Source of the DNA: an uncultured Porphyromonadaceae bacterium
Lineage (GTDB): Bacteria > Bacteroidota > Bacteroidia > Bacteroidales > Muribaculaceae
Reading direction: 5' to 3'
DNA length: 64,000 nucleotides
Assembly: GCA_900541555.1 (NCBI GenBank)
Contig: UQKE01000003.1
Coordinates: 1-64,000, forward strand
This document shows, in pieces, positions 16,258 to 24,626 of this stretch; position 1 is the stretch's first letter; every line of letters begins with the position of its first letter. The notes under the pieces were generated by a model. That model did not search any database. It saw only the letters and a program-made list of their open reading frames with translations, and had not been told where the DNA came from. The position numbers and the translations under genes are program-made.

Positions 16258-16956
16258 ATGAAAAAATTGGTTGTTTCGACCGGCGCCGGAATCAGCGCGG
16301 AAAGCGGGCTTAGCACGTTTCGCGATGCCGGCGGGCTATGGGACAAATATCCGGTGATGGACGTGGCAAGCCACGACGGGTTTGTGCGGAATCCCGCGCT
16401 TGTGCATGAGTTTTACAACAAGCGGCGGCGCGAATTGCTGACGGTTGCGCCCAACGCTGCCCACACAGGGCTGAAAGAATTGGAAAAATTGTTCGACGTG
16501 CGAATCATCACGCAAAACGTCGACGACCTCCACGAACGGGCCGGAAGCAGCCATGTGCTCCATTTGCATGGCGAATTGATGAAAGTGCGCTCAATGCGCA
16601 GGGAAGACAGGGTCTACACCCTGGCCCCCGACAATTTGGAAACTTCGCCCGACACACGCGACGAATACGGCGATCCCGTGAGGCCGCACATCGTGTTTTT
16701 CCAAGAAGCCGTGCCCAATTTTGAAAAAGCCGTCGATTTGGTGCGCGAAGCGGATATTTTCGTCGTCATCGGCACATCGCTCAATGTGTATCCGGCAGCA
16801 AGTTTGCTCTACTACGCACGGGCGGGCATTCCCGTCTATTACATCGATCCGCGTCCGGCTCCGATTCCGTCGGGCGTCGGGGATGTGACGGTGATTGCCA
16901 AAAAAGCCACGGAAGGCGTTGCGGAATTGGCAGAATTGCTGAAACGTCAAATTTGA
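16258..16956 (+). CDS. Sir2-type NAD-dependent protein deacylase, cysteine-free
   Basis: 232 residues. Has the NAD-binding STGAGISAESGL (7-18), TQNVDDLH (85-92), the catalytic His104 in LHLHGE, and GTSLNVYPAA. Tyr53 and Arg56 in FYNKRR form the YxxR pair of class III sirtuins (SIRT5, CobB), which favour succinyl/malonyl-lysine removal. There is no cysteine anywhere in the protein, so the usual four-Cys zinc site is absent; it is replaced by a short loop rich in Arg, Asp and Thr (about 112-140). Removal of acyl groups from lysine is therefore expected, but without structural zinc. Third gene of the GH3 operon. Confidence 0.88.
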   Translation: MKKLVVSTGAGISAESGLSTFRDAGGLWDKYPVMDVASHDGFVRNPALVHEFYNKRRRELLTVAPNAAHTGLKELEKLFDVRIITQNVDDLHERAGSSHVLHLHGELMKVRSMRREDRVYTLAPDNLETSPDTRDEYGDPVRPHIVFFQEAVPNFEKAVDLVREADIFVVIGTSLNVYPAASLLYYARAGIPVYYIDPRPAPIPSGVGDVTVIAKKATEGVAELAELLKRQI

Positions 16957-16965
16957 TTTCACGCA

Positions 16966-17838
16966 ATGGACAAAAAACACTATATCGTCGGAATAGGCGA
17001 AATATTGTGGGACATGTTCCCGACCGGCAAACGCTTGGGAGGCGCACCGGCCAATTTCGCCTACCACGCCGCACAAGCCGGACTCGACGGGATTGCTGTC
17101 AGCGCCGTGGGCAACGACGCTTTGGGACAAGAAGCCGAAGCGGCTTTGGCGGCAAAACGGCTTGCCACCCACTTGGAGCACGTGCCGTTTCCCACCGGCA
17201 CGGTTCGCGTGTCGCTCGACGATGCCGGCGTGGCAACCTACGAATTTGCCCCCGATGCGGCATGGGACAACCTTGAATACACCCCTGCGCTGGATGCAAT
17301 TGCCCGCGCCACCCGCGCCGTTTGCTTCGGCACGCTGGCGCAACGCGCCGCGAAGTCGCGCGCCACGGTGAGGCGGTTTGTGGAAGCGGTCGACGGAATG
17401 CGCGTGTTCGACATCAACCTGCGCGGCAATTTCTACGACCGCGACACGATAGAAGAATCCTTGCAGATTTGCAATATTTTGAAAATCAACGACGACGAAA
17501 TTCGCATCATTGCCCGCATGTTCGATTTGCCCGACAGCGAGCCTGACATTTGTTGCCGCAAGCTTATAAGCCATTTCGGCCTCGACATGGTCGTCCTCAC
17601 TTGCGGAGCCGACGGCAGCCATGTATACACACGGCAAGGGGCAACGTCCCATCTGCCGACACCCCGCGTGAAAGTGGCCGACACAGTGGGCGCGGGTGAC
17701 TCGTTTACTGCCGCGTTTGTCTCGGCGTTGGTGAAAGGCGAAGATTTGGCCACGGCCCATCGCAAAGCCACGGAAGTGGCGGCATACGTCTGCTCTTGCG
17801 AAGGAGCCATGCCGCCCTACGACTGCCGCAAAGCATAA
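16966..17838 (+). CDS. PfkB family carbohydrate kinase (fructokinase-like)
   Basis: 290 residues. PfkB/ribokinase fold with the N-terminal GGAPANFAYH (25-34) and the C-terminal signature DTVGAGDSF (239-247), in which Asp245 is the catalytic base. FGTLAQR and INLRGNFYD match the fructokinase subgroup, which makes fructose 6-phosphate, but substrate calls within PfkB are weak without biochemistry. It starts 9 bases after the sirtuin gene and ends the operon. The following 245 bases show no strong intrinsic terminator, only a 4-bp GC stem before a T6 run near 17966-17988. Confidence 0.88.
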   Translation: MDKKHYIVGIGEILWDMFPTGKRLGGAPANFAYHAAQAGLDGIAVSAVGNDALGQEAEAALAAKRLATHLEHVPFPTGTVRVSLDDAGVATYEFAPDAAWDNLEYTPALDAIARATRAVCFGTLAQRAAKSRATVRRFVEAVDGMRVFDINLRGNFYDRDTIEESLQICNILKINDDEIRIIARMFDLPDSEPDICCRKLISHFGLDMVVLTCGADGSHVYTRQGATSHLPTPRVKVADTVGAGDSFTAAFVSALVKGEDLATAHRKATEVAAYVCSCEGAMPPYDCRKA

Positions 17839-18010
17839 CGATTCCAGAAATCTCCCTTTGATACTACCGGCATTTTTCTCGCGGTTTCAAAAAAGTTTAA
17901 TGCTCTTTTGGAACAGAACCGAAAAGGAGGAATGCCGCCTCGGCGGGGAATCCGGGTGCGCGACACGCAGCGAAGTGCGGCGTTTTTTAGCTGCAAAATA
18001 GCACATGGTA

Positions 18011-18041
18011 TTGCAAATTTCAATAGATGTGGCTAACTTTG
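18011..18041 (+). promoter_or_regulatory. promoter of the tRNA(CAT) gene
   Basis: TTG at 18011-18013, a 20-base spacer, TAACTTTG at 18034-18041: an exact -33/-7 pair, 42 bases before the tRNA. Confidence 0.75.
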
Positions 18042-18083
18042 CAGTCGCTTTGAAAGCGGAAATTGCACAAGCAATCCGTTTTT

Positions 18084-18157
18084 GGTCCTATAGCTCAGTT
18101 GGTTAGAGCATCTGACTCATAATCAGGGGGTCCTTGGTTCAAGCCCAAGTGGGACCA
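18084..18157 (+). tRNA. tRNA with CAT anticodon (Ile2 favoured over Met)
   Basis: 74 bases folding as a full cloverleaf: acceptor GGTCCTA/TGGGACC plus discriminator A, D-loop with AGTTGGTTAG, anticodon loop CTCATAA, T-loop TTCAAGC. CCA is not encoded. The C4:G69 and C5:G68 pairs match what E. coli TilS uses to choose tRNA-Ile2 for lysidine modification, so Ile2 (reads AUA) is favoured, though elongator Met is not excluded. It is not an initiator, because the anticodon stem lacks three consecutive G:C pairs. Confidence 0.93.
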
Positions 18158-18167
18158 CTTCAAAATC

Positions 18168-18206
18168 AAGCAGTTAAGCCATCGCGCTTAGCTGCTTTTT
18201 TGTTTT
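18168..18206 (+). terminator. intrinsic terminator of the tRNA(CAT) gene
   Basis: Stem AGCAGTTAAGC / GCTTAGCTGCT (11 pairs with one G.T) around a 6-base loop, followed by TTTTTTG. It begins 11 bases after the tRNA. Confidence 0.9.
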
Positions 18207-18262
18207 CTACCTATTGCAATTTTCGGGATCGGTAGATTTTTAATGGAAATTGCTTGTTGTTT

Positions 18263-19165
18263 TCATAGCCATGCGTTAGCTCTTTCTTTTACTGCGATTG
18301 ACTCTCTCAGTAATTTGACAAATTCACAAGTCGATTTCTTGTGATATGTCCCTACAAGCGTATGCACGCAACCGATCATTTCATTTTCAGGAACATCTAT
18401 CGGGATTGCCTTTACTCCCTGCTGGTTAAGAACAGAGGTTTCGGCCAGCACTGTGACGAGTTTGCTATGACGGATAAGGTCAAGCAAAATGTTGGGATCA
18501 TTGAGTTCCATGCGAATGTCAAAATCGCGTGGATAACGTTCAAGTATCTTATCAAGAGCATTACGTGCCTGAAGTCCCTTTGATGGAAGCACAAGATTGT
18601 ATCCGGCGAGTTCGTCGAGAGAAACGCGCTCTTTTGATGCCAAAGGATGGCTGTCGCCAACGATTGCTGCAAGATAGTTCTGAAAGAGAACATGCGACTC
18701 AATGCCGGCAACAGGCACCGAAGGCTTGAAAGCGAGCACAAAATCAATCTCATTCCGGCGCAACATTTCCATCAAGTCTGCCATCGGCTTGTAGCTGATA
18801 TTCAATTTCACTCCCTTATACTTCTTCATGAAGGTGAAGATTGTCTCCGTAAGAATAGGGCTGAAAGAATATGTCACTCCTATATTTAGCTCTCCGACAA
18901 GCATTTCTTGCAAATCAATCATCCTTTGGCGGCATTCTTCGGCGTTGCCGACAGTCTTGCGGGCAAAAGGAAGCAACTCCGCTCCGGATTCGGTGAGCAC
19001 GACACTATGGCTGTTGCGGATGAAAAATTTGGTGCCAAATTCTTCCTCCAATGTCTTGATTTGTTGCGAAAGAGTGCTTTGCGTCAAACAAAGTTCGCGA
19101 GAAGCCTCAGAAAAGTTTAGCTTTTCGGCCAATTTCACAAATGATCGCAATTGTCGTAATTCCAT
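18263..19165 (-). CDS. LysR family transcriptional regulator
   Basis: 300 residues. The N-terminal winged helix-turn-helix is clear (MELRQLRSFVKLAEKLNFSE; LTQSTLSQQIKTLEEEFGT). Then comes the substrate-binding region (about 90-295) of the CynR/CysB/OxyR type. There is no Cys pair placed as in OxyR, so redox sensing is not supported. It lies 40 bases downstream of the ThrE genes on the same strand, with its own exact -7 box in the gap, so control of the exporter is possible but unproven. The inducer is unknown. Confidence 0.92.
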   Translation of the reverse strand: MELRQLRSFVKLAEKLNFSEASRELCLTQSTLSQQIKTLEEEFGTKFFIRNSHSVVLTESGAELLPFARKTVGNAEECRQRMIDLQEMLVGELNIGVTYSFSPILTETIFTFMKKYKGVKLNISYKPMADLMEMLRRNEIDFVLAFKPSVPVAGIESHVLFQNYLAAIVGDSHPLASKERVSLDELAGYNLVLPSKGLQARNALDKILERYPRDFDIRMELNDPNILLDLIRHSKLVTVLAETSVLNQQGVKAIPIDVPENEMIGCVHTLVGTYHKKSTCEFVKLLRESIAVKERANAWL

Positions 19166-19184
19166 CCGATATGATATTATTTTG

Positions 19185-19192
19185 CAAATTTA
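19185..19192 (-). promoter_or_regulatory. -7 element before the LysR gene
   Basis: The minus strand reads TAAATTTG, exact for TAnnTTTG, 19 bases upstream of the LysR ATG. No TTG is found at 19-22 bases spacing. Confidence 0.45.
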
Positions 19193-19205
19193 CGTATTAT
19201 AATCA

Positions 19206-19688
19206 TTATCTTGTTGCCATGTAGGCAATTCGTTTAAGCATAAAAATAGGAAGTGTCCCACCAATCACCATTCCGGCTATAACGAAAAAGCACACGAGAC
19301 CGTTGGTTGAAAAGAGATAGAAGTAGTGGTGGAAAACAGGTTCCGACGTATGAAAAAGACACATCGCCAATCCTCCGAAAGCCTTATAAGCATATATTCC
19401 GGGAATCATCGGAAGAAGCGACGGAAAAAGAAATGTCTCCGCCGGAATCTTTACACATGGAGACAGCACCACAGCAAGCACCCCAATCACAAACGAAGCT
19501 ACCGTCGATGCCAAAATAATGCCAATACCCGCAAATTCAGGCGTCATGAGCAAAAAACGGATTGAATGCCCTGTCGCCGCTATCAATGCACAAAACAGAT
19601 AAGCCTTGATTGGCGGATTGCTTATTGCGGAAAAACCAATAGCAGCTATCGCAGCAAAAAATGCATCGCCAAAAAAATTCTCAATCAT
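19206..19688 (-). CDS. threonine/serine exporter, ThrE C-terminal half
   Basis: 160 residues, almost entirely hydrophobic, with about five membrane segments. Matches the ThrE_2 (DUF3815) module: PSLLPMIPGIYAYKA is its conserved element. In Corynebacterium the two ThrE halves form one amino-acid exporter; in many Bacteroidetes they are separate subunits, as here. The partner half is encoded 15 bases upstream. Confidence 0.85.
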   Translation of the reverse strand: MIENFFGDAFFAAIAAIGFSAISNPPIKAYLFCALIAATGHSIRFLLMTPEFAGIGIILASTVASFVIGVLAVVLSPCVKIPAETFLFPSLLPMIPGIYAYKAFGGLAMCLFHTSEPVFHHYFYLFSTNGLVCFFVIAGMVIGGTLPIFMLKRIAYMATR

Positions 19689-19703
19689 GGTTGTCCTTTT
19701 TAA

Positions 19704-20471
19704 TCAAAACATGCCGACTTGCATCGCCCACATGCCGGCACACAGTCCCATCGAAAGACAGCTTACCAGAATGAGAGCATCTACCATGCGGCTGAAAAAA
19801 CAAATATAATGACGATCTATCATGTCGCTGAACGAATTGAGCAGCGGAATCCCCGGAACAAGATAAAGCACGCTGGTCCCGATGGCAACCTGAGGCGTAC
19901 CGCCAAGAGAGAACAACATGTCGGCACAAGCAAGCACTGACGACACAAAAGCACAGATAATGAACACAATCCTGACATCTATCTTTTTCGACAACATCAG
20001 TTGTTTTAGGTAATATCCGCACAATGTCGCAACAAATACAACCGCAACGGCCATCATGTCTCCTCCGAAAAGCCGGCAAAACGCCCCATTGGCACACGAA
20101 ACTGCAAAAAGCACCCACCATTTATTGGCCGGACCGATTCGTGAAATCTCATTAAAACAGGCTTCTGCCTTCTCGACATCCCAGCCATTGTCTGCCACTT
20201 CCCAACTCATTTGGCTCAGCCGCGTTATTTTCTCAAAACTGACAACCGGATTGGATGTCGATTCCGTAAACACCCTGTTGCGGTTCTCATCATTATCCCT
20301 TATAACAAGGCTGACATGGCGCGGCATGATTGTTATGTCTGCCGAAAGTTTCCATGTCGCCGCCATTCGACCGACATTTTGTTCCAACCGCGCACAAGTA
20401 GCGCCGCTTCGCAACAACAAAGCAGAGTAAGCGGAAAGAAAACAGCCGGCTTTGTTCAAAAAATTATTCAT
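19704..20471 (-). CDS. threonine/serine exporter, ThrE N-terminal half
   Basis: 255 residues. The soluble first half (about 1-125) holds the ThrE_1 (DUF1212) pattern with LRSGATCARLEQNV and a cytoplasmic domain; the second half has about five membrane helices ending with LVPGIPLLNSFSDMIDRHY, the family's conserved proline/glycine loop. It pairs with the neighbouring ThrE_2 gene to export threonine/serine or similar small solutes. Its ATG overlaps the stop of the small upstream membrane gene (ATGA), implying translational coupling. Confidence 0.85.
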   Translation of the reverse strand: MNNFLNKAGCFLSAYSALLLRSGATCARLEQNVGRMAATWKLSADITIMPRHVSLVIRDNDENRNRVFTESTSNPVVSFEKITRLSQMSWEVADNGWDVEKAEACFNEISRIGPANKWWVLFAVSCANGAFCRLFGGDMMAVAVVFVATLCGYYLKQLMLSKKIDVRIVFIICAFVSSVLACADMLFSLGGTPQVAIGTSVLYLVPGIPLLNSFSDMIDRHYICFFSRMVDALILVSCLSMGLCAGMWAMQVGMF

Positions 20472-20671
20472 ATATCCTCATACTCCTCAAAATCATAATC
20501 ATTATCTTTGATTTCCGGATCACCGGGAATCCAAAACTCGGCTTGCTCGCTCCCCATTTCTATAAAAGGGTGATGCTTGCCTGCCGTATACAAGGATGCA
20601 ACAAAGCGTCCGATAACGAGTGCGGCAACTGATACCGCAATGACAATCCATACAATCATAGGTGTAATCAT
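20468..20671 (-). CDS. small single-span membrane protein
   Basis: 67 residues: one N-terminal transmembrane helix (about 5-28, PMIVWIVIAVSVAALVIG) and an acidic tail ending DYDFEEYEDI. It overlaps the start of the ThrE_1 gene by four bases and so is the first gene of the exporter operon. The family is not recognised. A small accessory subunit of the exporter is a reasonable guess from coupling alone. Confidence 0.65.
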   Translation of the reverse strand: MITPMIVWIVIAVSVAALVIGRFVASLYTAGKHHPFIEMGSEQAEFWIPGDPEIKDNDYDFEEYEDI

Positions 20672-20994
20672 GCTTTTTTGTTTGCAAAGTAACAGGCACT
20701 ATCACATCTGCCGGAGAATCTGCAATGATATTATCCGATACCGGCTATCGCAAACAATGAAGCCATGATTCCCGCATCACCCATTCAGTTCGGCTTGTCC
20801 CGATTCTTACTACTTCTACCTTCAATCATGTATTTTCCCTGCACTTTGCAAATTCCTTGCAAAAATCATCCGCCGCACAATAAATCCCCGTTATTTTAGC
20901 CGCCGAAAATGTACAGCTCAAATATAACTGCATGAAATAGAGCACCTTATATTATATCTGGAAATCAATTCCTAAGCATAAAACAATAAAAGTG

Positions 20995-21058
20995 AAAAGG
21001 CGGTAAAGCTAGGCAAACGCGCAATGTCCTCCTCTGCCGCGCGATAGCGCGGATAGGG
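20995..21058 (-). repeat. dispersed intergenic repeat, copy B
   Basis: The reverse complement matches 16-76 closely, from CCCTATCCGCGCT through GCGCGGCAGAGGAGGACATT and CGCGTTTGCC to AGCTTTACCG. It contains the palindrome CCGCGCGATAGCGCGG (6-bp stem, GATA loop). Confidence 0.65.
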
Positions 21059-21070
21059 CCATATATACGC

Positions 21071-21112
21071 CAATGGGAATCGAACGCCCAAAAGAGCGCC
21101 CGATTCCCATTG
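21071..21112. repeat. perfect 12-bp inverted repeat
   Basis: CAATGGGAATCG and CGATTCCCATTG flank an 18-base centre that has further partial GC complementarity. It lies 58 bases past the end of the efflux operon. There is no T-run, so it is a possible RNA-stabilising or factor-dependent transcript end rather than a classical terminator. Confidence 0.6.
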
Positions 21113-21170
21113 CGATAGCCATAAGCAAAGGACCGCGCCGAAATAGCGGCACGGCCCTGTATGAAAAAAA

Positions 21171-21464
21171 TCAAATCATATTTTCGATGCTCCAAACGAA
21201 AGCCCTCAATCCCAATTGCGGGCTTTCTTCGTCGATCGATTTCAACATTTCCAACAGCCCCTCCACCGCCGTATCGGGCACCATCGACAAATAGGCCGCA
21301 TTGAGCGTGGGCCACGCGTGAGAGCCGAGATGCGGCTCGCCTTTTTGCGTTCCGGCTCCTATCACGGAAGTCCACCCCGTGTAGCCGCGCACGTTCATGC
21401 GCCGCAGAGCCATCAGCACGTCGTCTTCGTGCGCTTGATTGAATGCTATGAAAACAGCTTTCAT
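21171..21464 (-). CDS. PG0541-family transporter-associated protein (PII-like)
   Basis: 97 residues, soluble, no signal. It matches the PG0541 family by its MKAVFIAFNQAHEDDVLMAL start and the GYTGWTSVIGAGTQKGEPHLGSHAWP segment. The family resembles small PII/CutA-type ferredoxin-like proteins and is found beside RND pumps of Bacteroidetes. It lies 19 bases after the RND permease gene as the last gene of the operon. A cytoplasmic sensor or regulator of the pump is inference. Confidence 0.75.
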   Translation of the reverse strand: MKAVFIAFNQAHEDDVLMALRRMNVRGYTGWTSVIGAGTQKGEPHLGSHAWPTLNAAYLSMVPDTAVEGLLEMLKSIDEESPQLGLRAFVWSIENMI

Positions 21465-21483
21465 GATTCCTTCGTGTCCAAAT

Positions 21484-24400
21484 TTATTTGTTCCGTTTCT
21501 TTATCAATTTCAATTCTTTCCGACGGCGGCGACGTATGCCGTAACCGGCAAACAAGCTGTAAAGCGTCGGAATGATTATAAGCGTGATCAGCGTGGAGAA
21601 CGACAAGCCCCATGCCACCGACATGCCAAGGGCGCGCCACATTTCAGAGCCTTCGCCCGTGCCGACAGCCATCGGGATCATGCCGACAACCGTAGTCAAC
21701 GTGGTCATCAAAATCGGGCGCAAACGCGACCGGCCGGCCGTCACGACGGCAAGCGTCAGCCCCTGTCCGCGTTCGCGGCAAAGCATCGTATAGTCGATCA
21801 GCACGATACCATTGTTGACAACGATACCAATCAGCATCAGCACGCCCAGCAACGCCATGACGCCCATCGGCGTGCCCGTCACGTAAAGTCCGATCAACAC
21901 GCCGGTGACGGCAAACGGGATCGAGAACATGATGACAAACGGATAGGTCAACGACTCGAATTGCGCCGCCATGATGATGAACACCAGCACAATCATCAAC
22001 GCCATCAACATAAACAAGTCGGAGAAAGTGTCCTGCTGGTCCTCGAACGATCCGCCGAATTGCCATGTGAAGCCCGACGGGATTTCCACTTCCGACATGA
22101 CCTTGTTGGCCTCGGCAATCACGTCGCTCAACGCATAGCCTTTCGCCACGACGCATTTCACCGTGATGACACGCTCGCGGTCGCGACGCTCGATGGTGGG
22201 AGGCGATTGCGATTCCACCACTCGGCCGAGGTCGCGGATCTTGATGCCCTGTCCTGCCGAATTGTAAATGGTGATATTTTCAATGTCTTCTACCGATTGG
22301 CGGTATTGCTTGTCGTAGCGCACGCGGATGTCGTACTCGTCGCCATCCTCGCGATAGTAAGTCGACACGTTGCCCGTCACGCGATTGCGCAGGTAGTTGG
22401 CGGCAGTTGCCATGTTCAACCCGTTCAAAGCCAACTTCTCGCGGTCGAAATCGACGCGATATTCCGGCGTGTACTCGTCGCGGCTGATGTCGACTTGCGA
22501 ACAGCTCGCCACCTTGCTCATCCGTTCGGCCACCTCCGCAGCCAAGCGGTCGCTCTTCGTAAAGTCGTAGCCATAGATTTCTATCTCGGCAGCCGCTTCT
22601 CCGCCAATTCCGCCACCACCGCCACCGGCCGACACGTTAAACGTACGAATTTCCGGATATTCGGCCAAGTCTTTTCGTATCTCGTCGCAAATTTCGGTAA
22701 TCGACCGTTCGCGCTCCGAAGAAGTGGACGTGCGGATATTGTATTTCAAAATATTGTTGCCGTTGTCCGACATGTTTCCAAACACATTGTCTTCGCCGGC
22801 TTGCCCTTCGGAAAAATTGATGGTCTCTATTTCCGGATATTTCTCGCGAAGCTGGCGGGTGATGCGGAATCCGAGTTCGCGCGTCACGTCCTGTCGCGTG
22901 CCTGCCGGCAATTTTATCGTGATGCCTATGCGCGCATTGTCCTGCGTAGGGAAGAACTCCGTCTTTATCCGCGGAAGCAACACAAACAACGAGAAGAAGA
23001 ACAAGGCGATGATGGCCGTCAGCGTGAACCACCGATAGCGCAAGCACCAATGCAACAGCCGCGCATAGCCGTTGGTCACGGCCTTCAATCCGCGATCAAA
23101 CGGATTTGACACCATTTTCTGGAAAAGGTTGTATTTCGTGTTGAGCCGCAGCATCAGCGCGCAGAGGGTCGGCGTCAGCGTGATTGCGCCGATGGTCGAC
23201 ACCGACAGGATGATTGTCACCATCCAGCCCAATTGCTTAAACAGCACTCCTGCCATGCCGTCGATCATCGTGAGCGGCAAGAACACGGCAATCGTGGTCA
23301 GCGTCGATGCCATCACGGATATTGCCACCTCGTTGGTCGCAAACATGGAAGCCTGCTTCGGGCGGCTGCCGCGCTCAATGTGGGTCGTGACGTTTTCGAG
23401 CACCACGATGGCATTGTCGACCACCATGCCTATGGCAATCGAAAGGGCGCTCATGGAAATGATGTTCAGCGTGTTGCCCGTAGCCATCAAATAAATGAGG
23501 GCGGCAAGCAGCGAAATAGGTATCGTCAGCACGATGACGAAAGTGGCGCGCCAACGGCCGAGGAACAACAGCACGACAAGGCTGACGATGATGATAGTCG
23601 TCAGAATCGTATCCTCCAAAGAGTTGATCGTAAGGATAATGTTGTCCGACGTGTCGACAATCGTGCCGATTTCCACGTCCGACGGCAAATTTTTCTTGAT
23701 TTGCTCCAAACGCGCATTGACAGCTTGCGCGATTTCCACCGAATTGGCGCCCGACTGCTTTTGGATGACAATCATGCCGCCCAGCTTGTCGTCGGTGTAC
23801 GATTCTTCGGCGCGTTCCTCCGGAGCGTCTTCAATCCGTGCCACGTCGCGCAAGTAAACCGGCACGCCGTTGCTTGTCCCTACAACCACGTCGAGCATTT
23901 CGTCTGTGCCGGCAAATTCCTTTTGCACGCGCATCGCGTAGACGTTCGAACCGATGTCGATTGTTCCCGCCGGCACGTTCAAATTTTCATTGGCAAGCAC
24001 CTGCCCGATTTGCTCGATCGATATGCCGTAGGCTTCAAGCTTGTAGGGGTCGCAATAAATTTGGATTTCGCGCTCCGCAAGTCCCGATATCGACACCTGC
24101 CCCACGCCCGAGACGCGAGCCAACGGCGTGGCCACTTGGTCGTCGAGAATCTTATACAACCCCGACATGCTTTCTTTGGCCGTCACCGACAAAATCAGAA
24201 TCGGGATGTCGTCCGTGCCGAATTTGAAAAGAATCGGCGTTTGCGCGCCATCGGGCAAGGTGGTCACTTGGTCGAGCTTGTCGCGCACGTCGTTGGTCGC
24301 GACGTCAATGTCCGTGCCATACTCGAATTCAAGCGTGATTATCGATGCGTTTTCGCGCGATTCGGAAGAAATGTGCTTCAAGTCGCTCACCCCGTTGAGC

Positions 24401-24609
24401 ATGTTCTCAAGCGGACGGGTTACGTTCGTCTCTATGTCTTCGGCACTGGCTCCCGTGTAGGTAGTCATCACCATGATCGAATTTGTTTCGATTTCCGGAA
24501 GCAAGTCGATCGACAACCGCGTCAACGAAAACAATCCGAAAACGGCAATGCCGAGAAATATCAGAATAGTCGTGATTGGCCGTTTTACGGCCGACTGGTA
24601 CAAACTCAT
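21484..24609 (-). CDS. RND efflux transporter permease (AcrB/MdtB type)
   Basis: 1041 residues with the canonical two-fold RND plan: TM1 near residue 15, a large periplasmic loop, TM2-6, a second loop, TM8-12. Visible hallmarks are SLTRLSIDLLPEIE, GASAEDIETNVTRPLE, the TM4 proton-relay region ALSIAIGMVVDNAIVVLENV (with the Asp) and NARIGITIKLPAG in the second loop. It is driven by proton import and works with the adaptor and TolC encoded upstream. The substrate is unknown; no specific drug-binding signature can be called. Confidence 0.95.
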   Translation of the reverse strand: MSLYQSAVKRPITTILIFLGIAVFGLFSLTRLSIDLLPEIETNSIMVMTTYTGASAEDIETNVTRPLENMLNGVSDLKHISSESRENASIITLEFEYGTDIDVATNDVRDKLDQVTTLPDGAQTPILFKFGTDDIPILILSVTAKESMSGLYKILDDQVATPLARVSGVGQVSISGLAEREIQIYCDPYKLEAYGISIEQIGQVLANENLNVPAGTIDIGSNVYAMRVQKEFAGTDEMLDVVVGTSNGVPVYLRDVARIEDAPEERAEESYTDDKLGGMIVIQKQSGANSVEIAQAVNARLEQIKKNLPSDVEIGTIVDTSDNIILTINSLEDTILTTIIIVSLVVLLFLGRWRATFVIVLTIPISLLAALIYLMATGNTLNIISMSALSIAIGMVVDNAIVVLENVTTHIERGSRPKQASMFATNEVAISVMASTLTTIAVFLPLTMIDGMAGVLFKQLGWMVTIILSVSTIGAITLTPTLCALMLRLNTKYNLFQKMVSNPFDRGLKAVTNGYARLLHWCLRYRWFTLTAIIALFFFSLFVLLPRIKTEFFPTQDNARIGITIKLPAGTRQDVTRELGFRITRQLREKYPEIETINFSEGQAGEDNVFGNMSDNGNNILKYNIRTSTSSERERSITEICDEIRKDLAEYPEIRTFNVSAGGGGGGIGGEAAAEIEIYGYDFTKSDRLAAEVAERMSKVASCSQVDISRDEYTPEYRVDFDREKLALNGLNMATAANYLRNRVTGNVSTYYREDGDEYDIRVRYDKQYRQSVEDIENITIYNSAGQGIKIRDLGRVVESQSPPTIERRDRERVITVKCVVAKGYALSDVIAEANKVMSEVEIPSGFTWQFGGSFEDQQDTFSDLFMLMALMIVLVFIIMAAQFESLTYPFVIMFSIPFAVTGVLIGLYVTGTPMGVMALLGVLMLIGIVVNNGIVLIDYTMLCRERGQGLTLAVVTAGRSRLRPILMTTLTTVVGMIPMAVGTGEGSEMWRALGMSVAWGLSFSTLITLIIIPTLYSLFAGYGIRRRRRKELKLIKKRNK

Positions 24610-24626
24610 AGTCGTTGGTTTTCAGT

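Larger units (their letters stand above)
20672..21170. other. intergenic region, 499 bases
   Basis: Left part (20672-20990) is AT-rich with no ORF; a near-consensus -7 box (TTACTTTG, minus, 20692-20685) could serve the small membrane gene. Right part holds the dispersed repeat (20995-21058), a perfect 12-bp inverted repeat (21071-21112) and an imperfect GC hairpin around 21136-21163 just past the efflux operon stop. The hairpins probably end the efflux transcript. Confidence 0.55.
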
